5,410 bases of DNA. It comes from Frankiaceae bacterium. Its GTDB lineage: Bacteria; Actinomycetota; Actinomycetes; JAVEEB01. The stretch is taken from assembly GCA_030840665.1 (NCBI GenBank), contig JAVEEB010000189.1, positions 1 through 5,410 on the forward strand, in the 5' to 3' direction. This document shows positions 1 through 5,410 of the stretch, one piece after another; the first letter of the stretch is position 1; each line of letters begins with the position of its first letter. The notes under the pieces are model-generated. The model saw nothing but the letters and a program-made list of their open reading frames with translations, searched no databases and was not told where the DNA came from. The position numbers and the translations under genes were made by a program.

Positions 1-1267
1 CCGGCTCGTCAGCTGCGGTCGAGTGCCCGTTGGCCGCCGGGTCGGAGGCGGGGAACGACTCCTGGAGCGCCTCGTCGCGGTCGCCCAGCACGACGTAGTC
101 GGCGAGCGAGCCGCGGAACTGCTCCCGCGCCTCGGTCAGCAGCACCCGGTCCTGCGGGCGCTTCGGGCCGGCGATCGACGGGACGATCGTCGACAGGTCC
201 AGCTCGACGACCTGGGAGAACACCGGCTCCGCGGAAGGGTCGTGCCAGAGGCCCTGCTCCTTCGCGTACGCCTCGACCAGCGCGACCGTCTCGGCGGACC
301 GGCCGGTGAAGCGAAGGTAGGACAGCGTCTCGTCGTCGATGGGGAAGATGGCGCACGTGGAGCCGTACTCGGGGCTCATGTTGCCGATCGTCGCGCGGTT
401 CGCGAGCGGCACGTTGCCGACGCCCGGCCCGAAGAACTCGACGAACTTCCCGACGACGCCGGTCTTGCGCAGCATCTCGGTGATCGTCAGAACGAGGTCG
501 GTCGCGGTCGTGCCCTCCGGCAGGGCGCCGGACAGCTTGAAGCCGACGACCTTCGGGATGAGCATCGACACGGGCTGGCCGAGCATGGCCGCCTCGGCCT
601 CGATGCCACCGACGCCCCAGCCGAGCACGCCCAGGCCGTTGATCATCGTCGTGTGCGAGTCGGTGCCGACGAGCGTGTCGGGGTACGCCGCGCCGCCGCG
701 CGAGAAGACGACCGACGCCAGGTACTCGAGGTTGACCTGATGCACGATGCCGGTGTTGGGCGGCACCACGCGGAAGTTGTCGAACGCGGTCTGCCCCCAG
801 CGCAGGAACTGGTAGCGCTCCTCGTTGCGCCCGAACTCGAGGCCCGCGTTGATGGCGAACGAGTCGGAGCGGCCGAAGCTGTCCGCGACGATCGAGTGGT
901 CGATCACCAGGTCGACGGGCACCAGCGGGTTGATCTTGCGCGGGTCGCCGCCGAGGGCGACCATCGCCTCGCGCATCGCGGCCAGGTCGACGATGCACGG
1001 CACGCCCGTGAAGTCCTGCATGACGACGCGCGCCGGCGTGAACTGGATCTCCGTGTCGGGTTCGGCGGCGGGCGCCCACGAGGCGAGCGCGCGGATCTGC
1101 TCCGCGGTCACGTTGGCGCCGTCCTCCGTGCGGAGGAGGTTCTCGAGCAGGATCTTCAGGCTGAAGGGGAGCCGGTCCGCGCCGTCGACGGCCGACAAGC
1201 GCCAGATGTCGTACGACGAATCCCCGACCGTCAGCGTGCCCTTGGCCCCGAAGCTGTCCTGCGCCAT
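1..1267 (-). CDS. acnA: Aconitate hydratase, N-terminal part (3' end beyond left edge)
   Basis: This gene encodes the cytosolic 4Fe-4S enzyme that interconverts citrate and isocitrate in the TCA cycle. The frame is open for 422 codons from an ATG at 1267 to the left edge with no stop. It begins [15 protein letters not shown], like actinobacterial AcnA. Family landmarks are [14 protein letters not shown] (residues 33-46), QDFTGVP (84-90), VIDHSV (121-126, active-site DHS), the block [13 protein letters not shown] (201-213), and [12 protein letters not shown] (363-374). The cysteines that hold the Fe-S cluster lie further C-terminal and are outside the window, so this is an edge cut and not a broken gene. 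AGAGGG lies 9 nt before the ATG and supports this start; an ATG 8 nt upstream is in another frame. The gene is transcribed away from the carrier-protein cassette and probably has no functional tie to it. Confidence 0.96.
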   Translation of the reverse strand, partial: MAQDSFGAKGTLTVGDSSYDIWRLSAVDGADRLPFSLKILLENLLRTEDGANVTAEQIRALASWAPAAEPDTEIQFTPARVVMQDFTGVPCIVDLAAMREAMVALGGDPRKINPLVPVDLVIDHSIVADSFGRSDSFAINAGLEFGRNEERYQFLRWGQTAFDNFRVVPPNTGIVHQVNLEYLASVVFSRGGAAYPDTLVGTDSHTTMINGLGVLGWGVGGIEAEAAMLGQPVSMLIPKVVGFKLSGALPEGTTATDLVLTITEMLRKTGVVGKFVEFFGPGVGNVPLANRATIGNMSPEYGSTCAIFPIDDETLSYLRFTGRSAETVALVEAYAKEQGLWHDPSAEPVFSQVVELDLSTIVPSIAGPKRPQDRVLLTEAREQFRGSLADYVVLGDRDEALQESFPASDPAANGHSTAADEP

Positions 1268-1343
1268 GTGTCCATGCCCTCTCGACGTACGTGTGACCTA
1301 TTCTTCCGCACGCGCGGCGTCGACGCGTGGCGGGGACTCGGCT

Positions 1344-1370
1344 GCCCGGGTCAACGGACCATCCCCGGGC
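1344..1370. promoter_or_regulatory. 7-bp inverted repeat in the divergent promoter region
   Basis: GCCCGGG (1344-1350) and CCCGGGC (1364-1370) are perfect reverse complements separated by 13 nt. There is no T-rich run after either arm, so it is not a standard intrinsic terminator. Its place between two divergent genes suits an operator or a 5'-UTR hairpin of the aconitase mRNA. The arms are pure G and C, which in a GC-rich genome makes chance occurrence quite possible. Confidence 0.3.
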
Positions 1371-1379
1371 CGTAGGCCC
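1367..1379. promoter_or_regulatory. Short dyad, GGGCC-gta-GGCCC
   Basis: Two perfect 5-bp arms flank a 3-nt spacer. The left arm overlaps the right arm of the 1344-1370 repeat, so the two hairpins would be mutually exclusive in RNA. Function is unknown, and GC composition alone could produce it. Confidence 0.2.
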
Positions 1380-1385
1380 GATTGG

Positions 1386-1399
1386 CGCAACGCATTGCG
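1386..1399. promoter_or_regulatory. Dyad CGCAA-cgca-TTGCG, possible operator
   Basis: Perfect 5-bp arms CGCAA and TTGCG are separated by 4 nt. The A/T-containing arms are less easily explained by high GC than the other dyads here. The site lies about 130 bp upstream of the hydrolase start and about 120 bp upstream of the aconitase start, so a bound dimeric regulator could affect either promoter. I do not recognise the motif as any named operator. Confidence 0.25.
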
Positions 1400-1434
1400 G
1401 CCGTTCGGGGCCGGACGTGTGGACGCGCGCCGAC

Positions 1435-1440
1435 GATAGT
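1435..1440 (+). promoter_or_regulatory. Weak candidate -10 element for the hydrolase gene
   Basis: GATAGT resembles the sigma-70-type TAnnnT pattern in the most A/T-rich part of the upstream region (about 1435-1458), roughly 90 bp before the hydrolase start. No good -35 hexamer sits 16-19 nt upstream, so this is only a candidate. Confidence 0.2.
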
Positions 1441-1517
1441 TGATCAGACGGCAATTGCGACCTGCGAGCCACCGGCCTGCATCCGCCCGCGACCGGGCGG
1501 TCGATGGAACGCACGCC

Positions 1518-1525
1518 AAAGGGAG
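1518..1525 (+). promoter_or_regulatory. Ribosome binding site of the hydrolase gene
   Basis: AAAGGGAG lies 6 nt before the ATG at 1532. It is the strongest Shine-Dalgarno match in the cassette and decides this start over other options. Confidence 0.75.
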
Positions 1526-1531
1526 TGAGTC

Positions 1532-3373
1532 ATGCCGACGAGCCAACCGGCTGCGTCGTCGGCGAGGACCGGCCCGAGCGTCGCATCGAGCGAAGGTCTC
1601 AGCCGCCCGGTGTGGTTCGGCGACAGCGCACACCCTCTCTTCGGCTGGCTGCATGAGCCCAGCGAGACGTCCAACCGTGGTGGCGTCGTCCTCTGTGGCC
1701 CGCTCGCGAAGCAGTACGACACGACCTACTACACGCTGCGCCTGCTGGCCGAGGGTCTGGCCCGAGCGGGATTTTCCACGCTCCGCTTCGACTATCGGGG
1801 CACTGGTGACTCTGACGGGCTCGTCACCGACCCGTTCACCGTCGCGGCCTGGCACGCCGGCGTTGCCAGCGCAGCCGAACTACTGGACTCCCTGGGATGC
1901 CGGTCGGTCGCGATGGTCGGCCTGCAAGTCGGTGCACTCCTCGCTGCGCAGGGCGCTGCCAGCCGGTCGGCCGCGGGGGCTCCCGTCTCCGGTCTCGTGC
2001 TCTGGGACCCGCCGGCCTCGGGTGCGGCATTCCTTCGCGAGCAGCGGGCGTTCGGCGCGTTGGCGATGGGCGCCCGGCCCGGCGCGGACTCCTCCTTCGA
2101 ATCGCCGGCACAGTTGTGGACCGGGGAGATGGTCCGTGATTTGCGGCAGCTGATCATGCCGACGGCCGGCCTGCCGGCCGCGACGCTCGTGCTGAGCAGG
2201 GAGGGTGCCAATCTGGCGGCGCTCACCCGTGATGTCGCCGCGGCGACGGCGCTCGAGTGCGAGACGTTCACGGGACACGAGGACTTCTACGAACACGCCA
2301 AGGTCCCGCACGCGGCCGTGGATCGCATCGTGGACTGGTTCGACAGCCGGCCGTCGCCGTCGCCCCTGTTGCCCCTGTTGCCCGCACGCACAGAGACGTT
2401 CGCGGATACCGCTGTCGTCCACGCCGAGGACGGCACGCCGGTGACCGAACGCGCCGTCCGGCTCGGCCCCAACGACCTCTTCGGCGTCCTCAGCTCGGGC
2501 GCGGACGCGACAGGCCCGACGATCGTGCTCGTCGGCGGCTACGTCTACCCGCACACGGGGCCGGGTCGCACGTGGGTCCAGCTGGCACGCCAACTGGCGG
2601 CGACGGGCCATCGCGTGCTGCGACTGGATCTGAGCGGCATCGGCGACAGCGGGTTGCGACCGGGTCAGCTGCCGCAGCAGTACTTCGCGGCGGAGGGCGC
2701 GGAAGACATTGCGCACGCGGTGTCCGCAATCTCGCCGACCGATCCGCGCGACGTGATCCTCGTCGGCTTCTGTTCCGGTGCGTACGCCGTCATCGAAGCC
2801 GCCGCGATGCTGCGGCCCCGAGCGGTCGTGAGCGTGAACTACGTGCCGGAGTTCACGCCGCCCGAGCTCGTCGCCGGTGGGCCGGTTGACGAACGCCGGA
2901 ACGCTTTTGTGGCGCGCCCCCGCTGGATCGTGCGACTTCGCGAGCGCGGGCTGCTGCGCAGGCTTCGCGAAGTCGTCCCGGAATGGGGATGGCAGTTGCT
3001 CAACCGGCTGGGGATCGTTCCGTCACCGACGACGGGCTTCAAGGTCCTCCTCGCAGCGGGCGTTGCCACTCGCGCCCTGTCCGGTCCCGAAGACGCCGAG
3101 CTGTTCCTCGCTCGTGCCGGTCGGCAATTGGCGCGGATGGCGAAGACGGCACCTTTCTCCTTCACAGTCCTGGACGGTGTCGGTCATTCGGTCCTGTCCG
3201 TCATCGAGCGCCAGGCGGTCGTGACCGCCGTCATGCGCGAGGTGGCAGACCTGCTCGGGGACGGTGGCCCGGCAACGCCGACGGTCGACATTCCGGCCCG
3301 CCGGGTAGGCGGCAGCGCGGAGCCCGTCGAGGCCTTCGGGGACCTGCCGTCCGGCTCCAACACGGCCACGTAG
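1532..3373 (+). CDS. Tandem alpha/beta-hydrolase-fold protein, two-domain, unusual nucleophile elbows
   Basis: The 613-residue protein contains two alpha/beta-hydrolase domains in tandem, related by duplication. The equivalent blocks are LRFDYRGTGDSDG (84-96) and LRLDLSGIGDSGL (363-375). Domain 1 (about 25-272) resembles the hydrolases found with exosortase A systems and serine-peptidase-like S33 lipases. Its elbow is GLQVG (130-134), with Gln132 where a nucleophilic Ser is expected, so it may be non-hydrolytic. Domain 2 (about 287-575) has GFCSG (412-416), with Cys414 as in dienelactone-hydrolase elbows, plus a likely acid in GPEDAEL (Asp521) and a C-terminal GHS (His552). This domain is therefore probably the active half. 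A Pro/Leu-rich linker (273-284) joins the two. There is no signal peptide or membrane helix, so it is likely cytosolic. The substrate is unknown; release or transfer of a carrier-bound acyl group is a contextual inference. Confidence 0.87.
   Translation: MPTSQPAASSARTGPSVASSEGLSRPVWFGDSAHPLFGWLHEPSETSNRGGVVLCGPLAKQYDTTYYTLRLLAEGLARAGFSTLRFDYRGTGDSDGLVTDPFTVAAWHAGVASAAELLDSLGCRSVAMVGLQVGALLAAQGAASRSAAGAPVSGLVLWDPPASGAAFLREQRAFGALAMGARPGADSSFESPAQLWTGEMVRDLRQLIMPTAGLPAATLVLSREGANLAALTRDVAAATALECETFTGHEDFYEHAKVPHAAVDRIVDWFDSRPSPSPLLPLLPARTETFADTAVVHAEDGTPVTERAVRLGPNDLFGVLSSGADATGPTIVLVGGYVYPHTGPGRTWVQLARQLAATGHRVLRLDLSGIGDSGLRPGQLPQQYFAAEGAEDIAHAVSAISPTDPRDVILVGFCSGAYAVIEAAAMLRPRAVVSVNYVPEFTPPELVAGGPVDERRNAFVARPRWIVRLRERGLLRRLREVVPEWGWQLLNRLGIVPSPTTGFKVLLAAGVATRALSGPEDAELFLARAGRQLARMAKTAPFSFTVLDGVGHSVLSVIERQAVVTAVMREVADLLGDGGPATPTVDIPARRVGGSAEPVEAFGDLPSGSNTAT
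2351..2380 (+). repeat. Short tandem repeats encoding the interdomain linker
   Basis: CCGTCG occurs twice in direct tandem (2351-2362), followed by two perfect copies of the 9-mer CCCCTGTTG (2363-2380). They encode the linker segment SPSPLLPLLP between the two hydrolase domains. The repeat unit of 9 keeps frame, so slippage would change linker length without a frameshift. Confidence 0.6.
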
Positions 3374-3398
3374 GGAACACGGCGGGCTCGGTGGCCGT
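3362..3398 (+). promoter_or_regulatory. 8-bp inverted repeat spanning the hydrolase stop codon
   Basis: ACGGCCAC (3362-3369) and GTGGCCGT (3391-3398) are perfect reverse complements with a 21-nt loop that contains the TAG stop at 3371. No U-tract follows, so full termination is doubtful. It could be a partial attenuator or an mRNA-stabilising hairpin between the hydrolase and the carrier-protein genes. Confidence 0.4.
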
Positions 3399-3456
3399 TC
3401 AGGCCAGGGCCGAAAGTGCCGACGTGCCCTTGGCGGAATAGATGCCATCGATCATC

Positions 3457-3465
3457 AGAAAGAAG
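3457..3465 (+). promoter_or_regulatory. Purine-rich ribosome binding site of the carrier protein
   Basis: AGAAAGAAG sits 5 nt before the GTG at 3471. It is a weak but correctly spaced site. It supports the GTG because the nearby ATG at 3467 is in another frame and does not give the carrier-protein reading. Confidence 0.5.
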
Positions 3466-3470
3466 CATGC

Positions 3471-3719
3471 GTGAGAGACGAGATCAAGGGTGTTCTGGCG
3501 GCTCACGGGCGTCTTTCGATGCCGATTGACGCGCTTACGGACGACACCGACCTGTACGAGGCGGGCATGACCTCGCACGCCAGCGTCACCGTGATGCTCG
3601 CGATAGAGGACACGTTCGACATCGAGTTTCCGGAGCGTCTGCTGCGCAAGGCGACCTTCAGCTCCGTCGCGGCGATCCGGGACGCCGTGACGCAGTTGAC
3701 CACTGCGGCGCCGGCGTGA
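3471..3719 (+). CDS. Acyl/aminoacyl carrier protein
   Basis: This 82-residue protein has the four-helix phosphopantetheine-carrier pattern. Helix I is around 2-12, followed by DDTDLYEAGMTSHASV (24-39), and helix II is LAIEDTFDIEFPERLL (43-58). The final segment, TFSSVAAIRDAV (62-73), is typical of carrier proteins. Ser35 is the attachment site for 4'-phosphopantetheine. The usual Asp-Ser is here Thr-Ser (GMTS), a variant I associate with carriers that partner amino acid:[carrier protein] ligases rather than with fatty-acid ACP. It starts with GTG, and its TGA overlaps the start of the next gene by 4 bp (GTGA at 3716-3719), which implies translational coupling. The probable role is to carry the amino acid loaded by the ligase two genes downstream. 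A phosphopantetheinyl transferase encoded elsewhere would be needed to activate it. Confidence 0.95.
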   Translation: MRDEIKGVLAAHGRLSMPIDALTDDTDLYEAGMTSHASVTVMLAIEDTFDIEFPERLLRKATFSSVAAIRDAVTQLTTAAPA

Positions 3720-4888
3720 CCGTGGACGCGCCCACCGTGGCCGACGCCGCCGCGCTCCTCGACAGCGCCCGGCGAGTCGGCCTGGACGCCGCGGGTCCGC
3801 ACGCGGCGGACGTGGACAAGCACGCACGTTTCCCCGTCGAGACGATCAGCGCCTTGCGGGAGGCCGGGCTGATGTCTGCCCTCGTGCCCGCCGAATTCGG
3901 CGGGGCCGGCGCGACGCTGCGCACGGTCAGTGAGGTCGTCACGATCTTGGCGCGGCACTGCAGTTCCAGTGCGCTCATCTACGCGATGCACCAGAGCCAG
4001 GTCGCCTGCCTCGTCCGGCACTCTCAGCAGGAGTCCGTCCGCGAGGTGCTGCGCGGCATCGTGGACGGGCAGTTGCTCGTCGCCTCCGCGACGACGGAGA
4101 TCGGCATCGGCGGGGATGTGCGCAGCAGCACCTGCGCCGTCGAGCGCGATGGCGACAACTACCGGCTGCGCAAGCAGGCACCCGTCATTTCGTACGGCGC
4201 CTTCGCCGACCTCATCCTGGCAACGGCGCGGCGCGACGTCGACAGCGCTCCCCACGATCAGGTGCTCGTCATCTGCCCGGCGGACGGGGTCGTACTGGAG
4301 CAGACGGGGTCGTGGGACACGCTCGGTTTTCGTGGCACCTGCAGCAACGGCTATCTGCTGACGGCCGAGGGGGACGCGTCCCTCGTCATGGCCGACCCGT
4401 ACGCCGACATCAGCAGCCAGACGATGCTCCCGGCGGCCCATCTCCTGTGGGCCTCGGCGTGGCTCGGCATCGCCGAAGAGGCCGCCGACCGCGCGCGCCG
4501 ATTCGTCCAGGCCGCAGCCCGGGCCAAGCTCGGCACGACCCCGCCCGGCGCGCTGCGGCTCGCGGAGCTTTTCGCCGAACTGCAGCTGCTCCGTGACCTC
4601 GTCGACGGCGCGCTGCGGCGATTCGAAGCGATCGCCGACGACAGGGAGGCGCTGTCCGGTGCCTCCGTGACGGTCGCCTTGAACAGCCTCAAGGTGTCCG
4701 CCTCGTCGTTGGCCGTCGACGTCGTCAGCCGCGCCATGCTGATCTGCGGGATCGCGGGCTACCGCGAGGACTCGCCCTACTCACTCGGCAGGCTGCTCCG
4801 CGATGCCTTCGGGGCCGAGCTCATGGTCAACAACGATCGGATCAGCCACCACAACGCGCAGCTGCTGCTCGTCGCGAAAGACGCGTGA
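3716..4888 (+). CDS. Acyl-CoA dehydrogenase-like flavoprotein
   Basis: At 390 residues this has the full acyl-CoA dehydrogenase length and order: an N-terminal helical domain, a beta domain and a C-terminal four-helix bundle. Landmarks are LVPAEFGGAG (56-65), TEIGIGGDV (127-135) where related enzymes contact FAD and substrate, SWDTLGFRGTCSNGY (199-213), and the C-terminal block GRLLRDAFGAELMVNNDRI (358-376). By-eye alignment finds no Glu at the catalytic-base positions used by medium-chain enzymes (the YEG region) or isovaleryl-type enzymes (helix G). The chemistry is therefore uncertain: alpha,beta-dehydrogenation with another base, oxidation at the amino carbon, or a flavin monooxygenase-like role. 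Flavoproteins of this family oxidise prolyl groups on carrier proteins in pyrrole pathways, so a tethered aminoacyl substrate is reasonable here. An in-frame GTG at 3722 is an alternative start; 3716 is chosen for the overlap with the carrier gene. Confidence 0.92.
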   Translation: MTVDAPTVADAAALLDSARRVGLDAAGPHAADVDKHARFPVETISALREAGLMSALVPAEFGGAGATLRTVSEVVTILARHCSSSALIYAMHQSQVACLVRHSQQESVREVLRGIVDGQLLVASATTEIGIGGDVRSSTCAVERDGDNYRLRKQAPVISYGAFADLILATARRDVDSAPHDQVLVICPADGVVLEQTGSWDTLGFRGTCSNGYLLTAEGDASLVMADPYADISSQTMLPAAHLLWASAWLGIAEEAADRARRFVQAAARAKLGTTPPGALRLAELFAELQLLRDLVDGALRRFEAIADDREALSGASVTVALNSLKVSASSLAVDVVSRAMLICGIAGYREDSPYSLGRLLRDAFGAELMVNNDRISHHNAQLLLVAKDA

Positions 4889-4889
4889 C

Positions 4890-5410
4890 ATGGACTCGGC
4901 GACGTTCCGCGACAAGCTGTTCGACGCGGGAGTGCTCATCCCGACCGGCGTCGACGGCCTCTACGGCCGATCCGGGACTTTCGAAGACGTCGTGACCGCA
5001 CTGGGCGAGCTGGTGGGCCGCGTCTCCGCTGACAAGACGTGGACTCGGGTGCGCTTCCCGCCGCTGCTCTCCCGGACGTCGTTCGAGGGCACCGACTACC
5101 TGAGGTCCTTCCCGAACCTCACCGGGTCTGTGCACACGTTCATGGGGGACGACCGCAAGCACGCGGAGCTGCTGGCGCTCGTCGACGCCGGCCAGGACTG
5201 GAGCCCGGCGCTGGAGCCGGCTGAGGTGGTCCTCTCGTCGGCGGCTTGCCACTCGCTCTATCCGACGTTGCGCGGGACTCTGGCGGCGCCGACGGTTCGC
5301 TATGACCTGTCCGGCTATTGCTTCCGGCACGAACCGTCCGTCGACCCGGCGCGGATGCAGTCGTTCCGGATGCACGAGCTGGTCGTGCTCGGCGACACCG
5401 ACACGACGCA
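4890..5410 (+). CDS. Amino acid:[carrier protein] ligase, N-terminal part (3' end beyond right edge)
   Basis: The ATG starts 1 nt after the flavoprotein stop, with a weak GAAAG 9 nt upstream. The frame is open for 173 codons to the edge. It matches the class II seryl-tRNA-synthetase-like ligases known from rhizobia, which adenylate a small amino acid and load it onto a carrier protein instead of tRNA. Landmarks are GVDGLYGRS (20-28), FPNLTGSVHTFMG (74-86), SSAACHSLYP (116-125) and GYCFRHEPSVDPARMQSFRM (142-161), the last being class II motif 2 with its ATP-binding Arg146. Cys120 and Glu163 are likely ligands of the active-site zinc that binds the substrate amino group; the third ligand would lie off-window. 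Such a short lead before the catalytic core implies no tRNA-binding domain. The specificity (Gly or Ala in characterised members) cannot be read from this part. Confidence 0.92.
   Translation, partial: MDSATFRDKLFDAGVLIPTGVDGLYGRSGTFEDVVTALGELVGRVSADKTWTRVRFPPLLSRTSFEGTDYLRSFPNLTGSVHTFMGDDRKHAELLALVDAGQDWSPALEPAEVVLSSAACHSLYPTLRGTLAAPTVRYDLSGYCFRHEPSVDPARMQSFRMHELVVLGDTDTT

Larger units (their letters stand above)
1268..1531. other. Divergent intergenic region between aconitase and the hydrolase
   Basis: This 264-bp non-coding stretch separates two divergently transcribed genes, so it should carry promoters for both. I see several short dyads, listed separately where convincing, and two short palindromes: ACGTACGT at 1285-1292, close to the aconitase start, and GCAATTGC at 1451-1458, on the hydrolase side. 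I find no convincing -35/-10 pair on either strand, no tRNA-like cloverleaf and no plausible small ORF with a ribosome binding site. The boundaries are those of the two start codons. Confidence 0.8.

Noticed and set aside
1349..1354. TTGACC (minus strand) as a -35 for the aconitase promoter
   Set aside because: No TAnnnT-like -10 lies at proper spacing; the stretch about 17 nt downstream is GC-rich.
9..1514. 501-residue open frame on the minus strand, and long plus-strand frames over the same stretch
   Set aside because: They are Arg/Ala/Gly-rich shadow frames of the aconitase coding sequence. The aconitase frame shows clear family motifs from 1267 to the left edge.
1880..2716. 278-residue minus-strand open frame opposite the hydrolase
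   Set aside because: It is a shadow of the hydrolase frame, with no family motif and no convincing start signal.
3362..3398. Intrinsic terminator ending the hydrolase transcript
   Set aside because: The stem is good, but the loop is long and no T-run follows, so it is listed only as a possible regulatory hairpin.
3467..3469. ATG as an alternative start for the carrier protein
   Set aside because: It is in a different frame from the carrier reading; only the GTG at 3471 gives the carrier-protein sequence.
3503..4441. 312-residue minus-strand open frame opposite the carrier protein and flavoprotein
   Set aside because: It has low-complexity Arg/Gly/Ala composition and no recognisable motif, and lies antisense to two well-supported genes; typical of GC-rich DNA.
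4842..5375. 177-residue minus-strand open frame opposite the ligase
   Set aside because: The plus-strand frame shows class II synthetase-like motifs; the opposite frame is an Arg-rich shadow.
1..5410. tRNA or rRNA genes, CRISPR arrays, insertion sequences, attachment sites
   Set aside because: No cloverleaf, regularly spaced repeats, transposase-like frame or terminal inverted repeats were seen on either strand.

Overview
The window reads as the chromosome of a GC-rich bacterium, most likely an actinomycete-type Actinomycetota. The coding is dense, codons strongly prefer G or C at third positions, GTG starts occur, and the aconitase fragment resembles actinobacterial AcnA. Lineage is inferred from sequence character only.

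Layout. Positions 1-1267 on the minus strand hold the N-terminal 422 residues of aconitate hydratase, a TCA-cycle enzyme whose 3' end lies off the left edge. Positions 1268-1531 form a 264-bp divergent intergenic region with several short dyads and no gene. From 1532 to the right edge, four plus-strand genes follow: a 613-residue tandem alpha/beta-hydrolase-like protein; after a 97-bp gap with an inverted repeat, an 82-residue acyl carrier protein; a 390-residue acyl-CoA-dehydrogenase-like flavoprotein overlapping it by 4 bp; and, 1 nt later, the first 173 residues of an amino acid:[carrier protein] ligase, a class II seryl-tRNA-synthetase-like enzyme, cut by the right edge.

How the genes may work together. 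The last three genes are packed tightly enough to be one transcript with coupled translation. In the known family, the ligase activates a small amino acid as its adenylate and loads it onto the phosphopantetheine arm of a dedicated carrier protein. Here the carrier is the adjacent gene, the flavoprotein between them could oxidise the tethered aminoacyl group, and the upstream hydrolase could release or transfer the product. That gives a compact non-ribosomal amino-acid-processing cassette. The enzyme identities rest on sequence motifs. The pathway and its product are inference.
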